A stretch of 33,415 nt of DNA from a virus, in the IMG/VR virus record IMGVR_UViG_3300031963_000562, positions 1 through 33,415 of that record; one strand, given 5' to 3'. Within the stretch, counting starts at the first letter, position 1, and each line of letters starts with the position of its first letter. Below are positions 17,568-25,064 of this stretch, piece by piece. Under the pieces are notes generated by a model. It saw only the letters and a list, made by a program, of their open reading frames with translations. It made no database searches and was not told the origin of the DNA. Made by a program: the position numbers and the translations under genes.

Positions 17568-19363
17568 TATTCTCTGATCTGCTCAATTGTAATATTTAAA
17601 TCTGGTTCAATAATATTTAATATTACATTTTGAATAGCAGTAATATCGCGTGAGCGCGGTTCAGCATATATTTTAAATGATGTGCCAAAATAATTTTGAA
17701 TAGTTAGATTGTTTAATCTTACTATGCCAGCATCATAGTCAACAGTACCAATATCGATAATTTTTTTATGATTACTTCCAACCTGAGTAACAATTCTTAA
17801 TAGCCCGTCACCATTATCTTCAATAACACAGTTTTCAATTCCATTATATGTAAATGGTGTAGAAGTAATAGCATGAACATCAATAACAGGATGCTCATCT
17901 GCAAGAAGTGGAATTTCTTGAGTTAAAGCATTTTTAAAGTCTACTGTAAGATTTAACGGTATATTTAAATCTGGAGTAAGATACTTTACTAGCAATACAT
18001 CTGTTTCATTACTAATAATACTAGAATCTGTAGAGTCTATTGCTTGTACTAGTTTAGAATATCTGAAAGTTCTAGAAAAACTATTTAAACTAGTCGAAGC
18101 ATAGTTTAAAATAGTATCGATAACATACGTACGAATATCTTCTGGGTTTAAGCCAGTGCGGTTAATATTGTATCTTATGATACTATCAATTTTAAGATAT
18201 GTATAATCTGGATTAATAAAGATTGGTTCCATTGCCACAGATGATCTAGATCTTAAAAATCTTTTATATTCATCTTCTTTGATTTTTGGCAACCCATCAA
18301 TCTCTGTAAGATCAACAGACACAAAGATGCGGCCATACTGAGGAGGTGTAGCATCTTCTCCACCGTATGCTGTGACTGTATTAATTTCAGGATAATTAGC
18401 TTTTAATAGATTTTCATAATCATCAGCAGTGATCGCTCGCTCTTGAGCAGTGAACGCTCTTGGCGCATTGAATTTAATAGAATTTAGATCTTCAGCAACT
18501 GCACCATCAGCAGCGCTACTAATTGTAGTAACAACTACATCTGCTTCATTATCAATTCTACCGGCGTTGATGAATCTAAAGCAACCATTCGGTAATTCAC
18601 CATTTGATATTCTATATTCAATAACAACGATTGCATTGTTTTTTGGCTTCCGGCCTACAACACCATCGCCAAAAACAACCTCGTATAAATCACCAACGCC
18701 CGGTTGAACAAAAAATACAGTAGAAGTTTCATCGTAACCAAACAATGAAGTTGCTCTAGAATATTCTATATTTACAGATCCATTGTCTTCAAGTACTGTA
18801 ACAGATAAACTTGATACATCTACATTTTTATTATTGATTTTATATATCAGAGGATTGCTATAGTTAATAGCATAAGTATCGCTTAAGTAGTTACCTTCGT
18901 AAATAGTAATAGTATCACTAACAAAAGCTCCATTTACTTTATTTGAAAGTATGATATTTTCTGTTGTATTAAATGAAAATGAATAATCATCTATTCTTGT
19001 TATAAAAGAAGTACCCTTTGGTATTACAATAGAGTTTTTATTCTGATCTGTTGGTGTAATTGATAATTGAATATCTGCTTTAGCGGATGTAAATGATCTT
19101 GGAAGATAATTAAGCTCTTTGGCGTGTGAAATAACGCTGTCGCGCAACTTCGCCGAGTCCAGAAACATTTCATTTCCGACCATATTTAAATAAAATGCAT
19201 TTTGATATGTGTTATATGCAAGAACGTCTAATAGAACTGACAGGTTACTACCATCAAAATCGTAATCTTTAAATTCTTCTTGTTCAGTCAAATAAGTTTT
19301 GAGCGAAGTTTTGATTGAATCAAAGTCTAATTGAGTTAAAGCTATACTTGAGTTTGCAGCCAT
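17567..19363 (-). CDS. 6: Baseplate wedge protein gp6 (598 aa)
   Basis: The N-terminus has the gp6 pattern FDSIKTSLKTYLTEQEEFKD, YDFDGSNLSVLLDVLAYNT, NEMFLDSAKLRDSVISHAKE, LNYLPRS. A Baseplate_J-like core follows, with FGDGVVGRKPKN, SNGELPNGC and PRAFTAQERAITADDYENLL. The length is close to T4 gp6 (660 residues). gp6 forms the inner dodecameric iris of the baseplate together with gp25 and gp53 and drives sheath-triggering rearrangements. The start overlaps the gp25 stop (TAATG) and the stop overlaps the gp7-like ATG, keeping the wedge-core genes coupled. Confidence 0.93.
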   Translation of the reverse strand: MAANSSIALTQLDFDSIKTSLKTYLTEQEEFKDYDFDGSNLSVLLDVLAYNTYQNAFYLNMVGNEMFLDSAKLRDSVISHAKELNYLPRSFTSAKADIQLSITPTDQNKNSIVIPKGTSFITRIDDYSFSFNTTENIILSNKVNGAFVSDTITIYEGNYLSDTYAINYSNPLIYKINNKNVDVSSLSVTVLEDNGSVNIEYSRATSLFGYDETSTVFFVQPGVGDLYEVVFGDGVVGRKPKNNAIVVIEYRISNGELPNGCFRFINAGRIDNEADVVVTTISSAADGAVAEDLNSIKFNAPRAFTAQERAITADDYENLLKANYPEINTVTAYGGEDATPPQYGRIFVSVDLTEIDGLPKIKEDEYKRFLRSRSSVAMEPIFINPDYTYLKIDSIIRYNINRTGLNPEDIRTYVIDTILNYASTSLNSFSRTFRYSKLVQAIDSTDSSIISNETDVLLVKYLTPDLNIPLNLTVDFKNALTQEIPLLADEHPVIDVHAITSTPFTYNGIENCVIEDNGDGLLRIVTQVGSNHKKIIDIGTVDYDAGIVRLNNLTIQNYFGTSFKIYAEPRSRDITAIQNVILNIIEPDLNITIEQIRE

Positions 19364-19800
19364 TATCTTGCTCTATAAAGTGTTAAATTAAGTGCGACAG
19401 GATTTACACTATTTATTATCTCAAAATAGATGTATATATCATAGGCGTGTCTAGATTCATTTGCCTGAACGATAATATCGACTATTCTAGCTCTTGGTTC
19501 ATATTGGCGAATAGTTTCATCTATAGTCTTTTTTATTTCTTCTGAAATAGCATTAGATATGTTTTCAAACAAAAGACTTTTGATTCTGCACCCAATTTCT
19601 GGCTGAAACATTCTATCATATTTTTCAGTAAGAATTAAATTACGAATAGAACGCTTTACAGATTCTTCATTAACATATTTTGCTAAGCGCTTGTTTTGAG
19701 GATGAGCATTAAAATTAGTATAAAAGTCACTGTAATACGGCTTCTTAGCAGAAGCTACTTCTGTTCTAGTAATTTTATTTATTCTGGTGACATCGACCAT
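19363..19800 (-). CDS. 25: Baseplate wedge protein gp25 (145 aa)
   Basis: The protein belongs to the GPW/gp25 family: an N-terminal strand region with DFYTNFNAHPQNKRLAKYVN, then EESVKRSIRNLILTEKYDRM, FQPEIGCRIKSLLFEN and the family's conserved EPRARI motif near residues 101-106. The length fits the family (T4 gp25 has 132 residues). gp25 has a sheath-like handshake fold; it sits at the core of the wedge and nucleates sheath attachment. It is separated from gp5 by 20 nt containing an AAAGAGAT ribosome-binding site, and it overlaps gp6. Confidence 0.93.
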   Translation of the reverse strand: MVDVTRINKITRTEVASAKKPYYSDFYTNFNAHPQNKRLAKYVNEESVKRSIRNLILTEKYDRMFQPEIGCRIKSLLFENISNAISEEIKKTIDETIRQYEPRARIVDIIVQANESRHAYDIYIYFEIINSVNPVALNLTLYRAR

Positions 19801-19820
19801 TTAAATCTCTTTTCTTTTAT

Positions 19821-20636
19821 TTATTTGACCGGAGGCGATCCAGAACGGCTATGCTTATGTTTTTGTAAAGAAATACCATCTGATATAATGTCACCATCAG
19901 ACTTTAATTCTCCTGTTAATTCAACATCTCCATCAATGTATATCTTACCGGTCATACCAATATCTGTTCCACTAATATTCACAACACCAGACTTAGATAC
20001 TAAATCAATGTCACCATCAGAAGTAATTTGGATCTTACCTTCATTTGATAAAATTTGAAGATCACCCTTGATAACACTAATAGAATGATCATTAATAGTC
20101 ACACTAGTAGAATCTTTTACTGACTTCGTAATAATGGTACCATCAGGAAAGATCTCAATATATGATCCAGACTTATGATAAACATGAACTCGCTCAGCTG
20201 TTGGAGTATCATCAAGTTCTAGAACATGCCCGCTTTCAGTTGTAATAGTTTTATTATATGGATATTTAGCAGCGTATTTGGTTTTCTTTTCTCCGAGTTC
20301 TTCTACATAATCTTTTTCAACTGGGCCGTTACCTCTAGCATAACTTGAAACCGAATGATTCGAATCATCTACCGCATAAGGAAAACTACCAATAATGTAA
20401 GAAAGCTTAGAGTCGACTCTAAAACCAAATACCTTTGAGTCTTTACTCAACCCAACGGCCGACACGCCTATTCCTTTTGCATTTGCTCCAGTGGTTGGCA
20501 TAACAATATGGCACCAAAATAGATTATTATTAGATTCTAAAGAATGACCAATAAGTTCTTTTACTTTGATCCGGCCCATCTTTTGTGGGTCATCGATGTC
20601 GACAACTTCACCCTGGAACCAGCGTTCAATATTCAT
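19821..20636 (-). CDS. 5: Baseplate hub spike gp5, without lysozyme domain (271 aa)
   Basis: The N-terminal OB-fold is recognisable from RWFQGEVVDIDDPQKMGRIK and the following strands. From about residue 150 to 250 a beta-helix-type repeat follows (TTESGHVLELDDT, KGDLQILSNEGKIQI, DGDIDLVSKSGVVNI, DGDVELTGELKSDGDI). It ends in GISLQKHKHSRSG. T4 gp5 has 575 residues because a lysozyme domain separates these two parts; here that domain is absent. The C-terminal His-x-His resembles the iron-binding tips of P2 gpV-type spikes, so this protein probably makes its own pointed tip. It acts as the trimeric membrane-puncturing spike with the gp27-like hub encoded just upstream. AAAGGAAT before the ATG supports the start. 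Confidence 0.9.
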   Translation of the reverse strand: MNIERWFQGEVVDIDDPQKMGRIKVKELIGHSLESNNNLFWCHIVMPTTGANAKGIGVSAVGLSKDSKVFGFRVDSKLSYIIGSFPYAVDDSNHSVSSYARGNGPVEKDYVEELGEKKTKYAAKYPYNKTITTESGHVLELDDTPTAERVHVYHKSGSYIEIFPDGTIITKSVKDSTSVTINDHSISVIKGDLQILSNEGKIQITSDGDIDLVSKSGVVNISGTDIGMTGKIYIDGDVELTGELKSDGDIISDGISLQKHKHSRSGSPPVK

Positions 20637-20648
20637 TCTATAATTCCT

Positions 20649-21932
20649 TTACGCATAAGCTCTTGGAGCCTCACCACCATAACCATCTTTTACAATCTCT
20701 AGTGCTTGCAAGTAATCAGAATTTTCACCAAATGTTAATAAATGCCGGCACTTAGTAACTAGATAATTACCAGCGGCTACAGAATTGGTATCAACATATG
20801 ATCTGTCTTCACCCAAGGTGAGTGCATTAAATTCTGGAATCTTTGCAGTAATCACGTCTCCGATAGTTATTGTAGTATCACCATATATTGTAATTTGTGC
20901 AATTGTATTAAACAAGAATGAAAGATAATATGGTCTTACTGCTGCAGCATAAGCAGACTCTGCTGTTTCTATAGTAGGATCATACCGGTATTCTATAATC
21001 CTACCTTCACTCTTTGACAACTCATTTTGTGCTGCTGTAGACGATGACTCAGAGCCTTTATTCAATTGAATGAAACTAAGCGTTTTTGGATTTACACTAA
21101 TATCTTCAATTTCTTGAGTATTAATATTAATCTTTCTTACTGTAACCTTTCCTGCGCCGAGAGCTCGAGTAACATTGGCATTCCCAGTTTGAATTGCTTT
21201 AAATGCTAAAATGTTTCTCCATGAAGTGCCTTCCATACTAATATTAGATACAGTAGATTGAGTGAAGAATTTATCACCAATTTTAGTAAGGCCCTCTTTA
21301 ACTAATCCTTCAAAAGATTTAAAATGGTATCCTTTAGTGTTTTCAAAGAATAAGAAACAGTGTCCCTTAAATTCTGAAGACATTGCTTTCAATCTAATTT
21401 CGTCGATTGCAGTAAAAGGATTCACAATAGTAAAATTAAACGCGTGAAGACCTTCAGTCTTTTCTAGGAAAATCGGTTTCTTCGTCTCTATACCATCTGC
21501 TGACTGAAGAATAGTTGCTATCATTCTTTCACATTCTATCTTTTTCTTTACCAGCGACATGTTCTTCTTTTGTGATGACACTAGAGCTTCTTTTGAAACG
21601 CACGTAATTTTGTAGACAATTCCCTTGTCATCAGGAAGAGTGTCTGCCGGATCTACAATAATAGGGTAAAAAGTATACTTTACTGAAGCTTCTGCGTTAT
21701 CATCATATGTAGTAAATTCAAGATCGATACTTTGCTCTAAAAAATTAAAATGATCAAACATGCCAACTTTATCTGATATAATAAATTCTGCAATTACAGT
21801 TGGCTCAAGTACACTTTCATATATGTCAGCCATCGCACAGTATGGTGTAAGCCCCAGTTTTCTTCCACCGGGCACACTCATTTTGAAGTTTATAAGTTTG
21901 AATTTACCTTCACGGTACTGCGTTGGCGTCAT
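20649..21932 (-). CDS. 27: Baseplate hub protein, gp27-like (427 aa)
   Basis: The sequence LEPTVIAEFIISDKVGMFDH, YKITCVSKEALVSSQ, FTIVNPFTAIDEIRLKAMSS and HCFLFFENTKGYHF matches a conserved hub protein of T4-like marine phages. The C-terminal part (TIYGDTTITIGDVITAKIPE) has the beta-barrel pattern found at the end of hub proteins such as T4 gp27 and P2 gpD. It sits between gp53 and gp5, and T4 gp27 forms a trimeric torus around gp5, so the hub assignment follows from both sequence pattern and position. The start overlaps the gp53 stop by 4 nt (ATGA). Direct identity to T4 gp27 is low by eye, hence moderate confidence in the number. Confidence 0.75.
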   Translation of the reverse strand: MTPTQYREGKFKLINFKMSVPGGRKLGLTPYCAMADIYESVLEPTVIAEFIISDKVGMFDHFNFLEQSIDLEFTTYDDNAEASVKYTFYPIIVDPADTLPDDKGIVYKITCVSKEALVSSQKKNMSLVKKKIECERMIATILQSADGIETKKPIFLEKTEGLHAFNFTIVNPFTAIDEIRLKAMSSEFKGHCFLFFENTKGYHFKSFEGLVKEGLTKIGDKFFTQSTVSNISMEGTSWRNILAFKAIQTGNANVTRALGAGKVTVRKININTQEIEDISVNPKTLSFIQLNKGSESSSTAAQNELSKSEGRIIEYRYDPTIETAESAYAAAVRPYYLSFLFNTIAQITIYGDTTITIGDVITAKIPEFNALTLGEDRSYVDTNSVAAGNYLVTKCRHLLTFGENSDYLQALEIVKDGYGGEAPRAYA

Positions 21933-22759
21933 TGTTTAAGTTGCTCAATAAATGTTTTTTCAATATCCGGAACATAACTAGACTTGATCATAGTAATATA
22001 CTTCTTAAGCTCATTTTGTTCTTCTTCATAATCATAAGCATACACAGGAGCCCAGAAATTCTGTTCTTCAATTGTAATATTTTCTTTCAGCGTTATAACA
22101 TCTGTAATATTTTCAGAGGTAGAAACTTCAAAATCACTTTCTATATGCTGAACAATAAGAATACCAGCATCATCGTCTTTAGATACTAGTGTTCCGGAAG
22201 CAGCAGTGGAAGTTTGGCTAATAATATCGCCAACATCAAAAGAAGAAATATCAATTGATACAGTTAACTGTACAATTCTATTTGTAGAAGCGATCCAATC
22301 TTCTTTTACTCGTTCATAGCCAACTATCTGTGATGTTATATTAAGTCTCGGCTTCCAGTATTTCTTGATGTTCGAACTTAGATTGTCATACACTGATTCA
22401 GAGATTAAACTTTCATCAGGAGCCCAGTCATTTCTATAAAATAAAATTAAGCTTCTAGCTAATTCTATAGAGCCATATTTGCCAATTATATAGTTGTTGA
22501 AGTCTTGATTTGATTTATAGTAATCATGATATGGATCTACAATACTATTGGCCATATAGATTAACCAATCGTACTGTGAAGAATTATAATAATTAAAAGA
22601 AAGAATGTCTGGTCTAGTACTACCTTCTTGAAGAACATAGTCAAAATTAACATAAATATCTTTTTTAGTTTTATCTGTAAAATCTACTCGCGCTAAAATA
22701 TTCTTAGCCGGAGTGCCATTATAATCAACAAGTGGAAATCTGTTAAAATACTTACCCAT
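21929..22759 (-). CDS. 53: Baseplate wedge protein gp53, with inserted domain (276 aa)
   Basis: The N-terminal half is characteristic of gp53: YFNRFPLVDYNG, NYYNSSQYDWLIYMANSIVD, PYHDYYKSNQDFNNYI, KYGSIELARS. The C-terminal helix region (KKYITMIKSSYVPDIEKTFI) is also typical. Between them, about residues 160-225, lies an extra beta-type segment (SFDVGDIISQTSTAASGTLV) resembling small modules in the gp7-like protein; T4 gp53 is 196 residues. gp53 clamps neighbouring wedges together around the hub. It begins 2 nt after the gp48 stop. Confidence 0.9.
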   Translation of the reverse strand: MGKYFNRFPLVDYNGTPAKNILARVDFTDKTKKDIYVNFDYVLQEGSTRPDILSFNYYNSSQYDWLIYMANSIVDPYHDYYKSNQDFNNYIIGKYGSIELARSLILFYRNDWAPDESLISESVYDNLSSNIKKYWKPRLNITSQIVGYERVKEDWIASTNRIVQLTVSIDISSFDVGDIISQTSTAASGTLVSKDDDAGILIVQHIESDFEVSTSENITDVITLKENITIEEQNFWAPVYAYDYEEEQNELKKYITMIKSSYVPDIEKTFIEQLKQ

Positions 22760-22761
22760 GA

Positions 22762-23979
22762 TTATTTAGCAACTCCTTTAGCAACACCTGTGTAAATACT
22801 TGCTACTAAGCCTTTACCTTCATCTATAGCCGATCCTAATCCTATTTTACGAGCCCCTGCCTCTGCAGCATCTTTAAAGTTCTCAAGATTATCTGGGCGG
22901 CCGCCGGACTGTAGTCCATAATCACGAGCCGTCTGAATTTCGGTTTCAAGTAACTGTATTTCTAATTGAATCATGGTAGGCTCTCTCGAGCCAGCAAAGA
23001 ATGAAGGTATACCGGCTGGAGCATAGTTAACAGACACACTTTTGATCAAACATTTTTTAAAGTTTATAAGTGGTTCGTTAAATCCCATCAACGCAATTTC
23101 AACCATAGGAGGATACTGGAGCGCTGCTGTACCCGTAGTACTGTAATTTGGTAAAGAATTCTTTTTAATCTCATTAACAATTGCTCTAAGATTTTTGCTT
23201 TCTGCTGGATTTCGCGGTGCAAATGTCCATTGGAACGAATGAGATCTCAGTTCAACACCAGAGAATATTGCTTGCAAATGTGGATTAGGAACTGCACCTA
23301 GTGCCTGACCGAGCGCATCAGCTCCAGGGCCTTCGAGTGCTTGAGCAAGCTTTGCGTATAAAATAGCAAACTCCGTGCCCTGCACAGCCGTCCCGGCGCC
23401 TCGAAGGAGATCAAAACCAGCATCTGCTAATCCACCAGCAACACCGCCCATTTTAGATGAATTAACATCCAGCTCGAACGTTTCTTTTAAATCTCTTGGA
23501 ACTGGAAGATGTATAGTTTTAAATCTTTTAAAGACTGCTTGCATCTGTGGGCTCGGTCTTTCATAGCTCTGAAAGTCTAAAGCCATGTAATATTGCCCCA
23601 TTTGATCTGGGAATTGCATCACCGCGGCCGAAGAAATATCTGTTGTGTTAATTTTTTGCATAGCATCTAAAGTAGTTTCAGCACTTCCTGCTAACATATT
23701 TTGTTCTATTTCTCTAGGCGAAACGCGATTTTGTTCCGATGTAGAAGTTCTGAAAAAATCATCTGCTCTTCCATTTGAAAACGCATCACCAAACCTAGAC
23801 GACAAATCCGAAGTCACAGCAGAAGACAGACCTACTTTATTTAGACCTTTTGCAAAAAGATCTTCTACCGCATTTTCAAGCTTTTGTTCCACCTTATTGA
23901 TAGCACTATTCACTAGTCTATTAGCAATACCTCCGAGATCTTTCTTAAAGCTTTTGATATTTAGATTGATAATTGCCAT
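22762..23979 (-). CDS. 48: Baseplate tail-tube cap protein gp48 (405 aa)
   Basis: The protein has the gp48 layout: an N-terminal helical region (LNIKSFKKDLGGIANRLVNS), a central segment with PDQMGQYYMALDFQSYERP and a tube-fold domain containing SHSFQWTFAPRN, YPPMVEIALMGFNEPLINFK and SVNYAPAGIPSFF. T4 gp48 is 364 residues and forms the ring on which the tail tube starts, below gp54. This is the first gene of the minus-strand baseplate operon and is preceded by a late-promoter octamer at 24008-24015. The putative ribosome-binding site, GAAGAGAAG, is weak but correctly placed. Confidence 0.85.
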   Translation of the reverse strand: MAIINLNIKSFKKDLGGIANRLVNSAINKVEQKLENAVEDLFAKGLNKVGLSSAVTSDLSSRFGDAFSNGRADDFFRTSTSEQNRVSPREIEQNMLAGSAETTLDAMQKINTTDISSAAVMQFPDQMGQYYMALDFQSYERPSPQMQAVFKRFKTIHLPVPRDLKETFELDVNSSKMGGVAGGLADAGFDLLRGAGTAVQGTEFAILYAKLAQALEGPGADALGQALGAVPNPHLQAIFSGVELRSHSFQWTFAPRNPAESKNLRAIVNEIKKNSLPNYSTTGTAALQYPPMVEIALMGFNEPLINFKKCLIKSVSVNYAPAGIPSFFAGSREPTMIQLEIQLLETEIQTARDYGLQSGGRPDNLENFKDAAEAGARKIGLGSAIDEGKGLVASIYTGVAKGVAK

Positions 23980-24007
23980 GACTTCTCTTCTTTGAAAGTT
24001 CTCTAGT

Positions 24008-24015
24008 TATTTATA
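24008..24015 (-). promoter_or_regulatory. T4-type late promoter for the baseplate operon
   Basis: The minus strand reads TATAAATA exactly. With T4 spacing, transcription would start near 24002, giving a leader of about 22 nt before gp48. It overlaps a second octamer on the plus strand, forming the palindrome TATTTATAAATA. Confidence 0.7.
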
Positions 24016-24019
24016 AATA
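24012..24019 (+). promoter_or_regulatory. T4-type late promoter for the gp4/tape-measure operon
   Basis: The plus strand reads TATAAATA exactly. T4 late promoters start transcription about 6 nt after the octamer, which here falls on the A of the gp4 ATG at 24025. The predicted transcript would therefore be leaderless or nearly so, and no ribosome-binding site is visible before gp4. Confidence 0.65.
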
Positions 24020-24024
24020 GATCT

Positions 24025-24465
24025 ATGGCGTATAAAGGCAAATTTAAACCAATTAATCCTTCAAAATATAGAGGTGATCCTACGAACATTGTTTATCGTT
24101 CGCGGTGGGAACTTGTTTATATGTCTAGATTAGACAAAGATTCAAGTGTTCTAGAATGGGCGAGTGAAGAACACGTGGTTCCTTATCGTTCGCCTATTGA
24201 TAATAGAATTCATCGATACTTCGTAGACTTCTATATAAAAAAGAGAATGCCAGATGGTAACGTCAAGTGTGCTCTCATTGAGATTAAACCTAAAAGCCAG
24301 ACAAAGCCTCCAGCTGTAATAAATAAACCAAACAAGCGTTATATCAATGAAGTGATGACGTGGGGAATTAATGAAGCTAAATGGAAAGCTGCTACAGAAT
24401 TCTGTAGAGATCGTGGCTGGGCATTTGAAATTTTAACCGAAGATCATTTAGGACTGAAATTCTAG
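24025..24465 (+). CDS. 4: Head completion protein gp4, nuclease-like (146 aa)
   Basis: The N-terminus AYKGKFKPINPSKYRGDPTN and the segment IVYRSRWELVYMSRLD are typical of T4 gp4 (also gp50/gp65; 150 residues in T4), which is needed to finish DNA-filled heads before tail joining. Residues E29, D68 (in YFVDFYI) and E86-x-K88 (ALIEIKPK) form the pattern of a PD-(D/E)XK nuclease of the TnsA-like type, so a DNA-cleaving or end-trimming role is plausible. It is the first gene of the plus-strand operon. Its TAG stop overlaps the GTG of the next gene. In T4, gene 4 lies beside gene 53; here it is divergent from the gp48-gp53 block. Confidence 0.92.
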   Translation: MAYKGKFKPINPSKYRGDPTNIVYRSRWELVYMSRLDKDSSVLEWASEEHVVPYRSPIDNRIHRYFVDFYIKKRMPDGNVKCALIEIKPKSQTKPPAVINKPNKRYINEVMTWGINEAKWKAATEFCRDRGWAFEILTEDHLGLKF

Positions 24466-25064
24466 TGGCAACTATATTTGATACAATCATCACTCAGGGT
24501 GTTCGTTCTGGACAGATTCCGGCGCGTACTCAAGCGTCACGTGATTGGTTTCGCGATACTGCTGCTAAAATGAGAACCGTAAATGAAAGATCACTTATGA
24601 AGGGTGATCAGGGTAGATTGGTTGCTAAACCAATTATTGGCTCGATGTATATGTTTAATTATGATCCTAAGTGGAAAGATGAACTTCCATATTATGATAG
24701 ATTTCCTATGGTCTTTCCATTTCGTAAAGTTCCAGGTGGATTTTATGGAATCAACCTTCACTATCTTCCACCGCAACTCAGAGCAAAACTAATGGATGCT
24801 CTGTATGATTATGCCAACAACACTCGCTACGACGAGTCAACAAAGATCAAATTAAACTATCAGCTTCTCACAAGCATTTCAAAGATGAGATTCTTTTCGC
24901 CTTGTGTAAAGCATTATCTAGATGAGCATGTACGTTCTCGTTTTATGTATGTGTACCCTTCTGAGTGGGACATTGCTCTCTTCTTACCAACAGAACGTTT
25001 CGCCAAGAAGTCGAAGACTCAGGTATGGAACGATTCAAAGAGAATGTTAGGGATTAGAAAGTAA
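24465..25064 (+). CDS. Conserved T4-like phage protein of unknown function (199 aa)
   Basis: I recognise the segments YYDRFPMVFPFRKVPGGFYG and INLHYLPPQLRAKLMDALYD as conserved in marine T4-like phages, but know no function for them. The protein is basic at the C-terminus (RFAKKSKTQVWNDSKRM) and has no signal peptide, membrane segment or clear catalytic motif. It starts with GTG overlapping the gp4 stop (TAGTG), so it depends on coupling to gp4, and its stop overlaps the next ATG (TAATG). Position between gp4 and a tail-tube-fold protein fits either a head-tail completion factor (such as the gp2 DNA end protector) or a hub component; neither can be chosen from the sequence. Confidence 0.8.
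   Translation: MATIFDTIITQGVRSGQIPARTQASRDWFRDTAAKMRTVNERSLMKGDQGRLVAKPIIGSMYMFNYDPKWKDELPYYDRFPMVFPFRKVPGGFYGINLHYLPPQLRAKLMDALYDYANNTRYDESTKIKLNYQLLTSISKMRFFSPCVKHYLDEHVRSRFMYVYPSEWDIALFLPTERFAKKSKTQVWNDSKRMLGIRK

Noticed and set aside
19818-19825. AATAAATA (minus strand) before gp25 as a late promoter
   Set aside because: One mismatch to TATAAATA in an AT-rich gap that also contains the gp5 stop; not distinguishable from chance.
24465-25064. Assignment of the 199-aa protein as DNA end protector gp2
   Set aside because: Suggested only by closeness to gp4; I see no motif that supports it.
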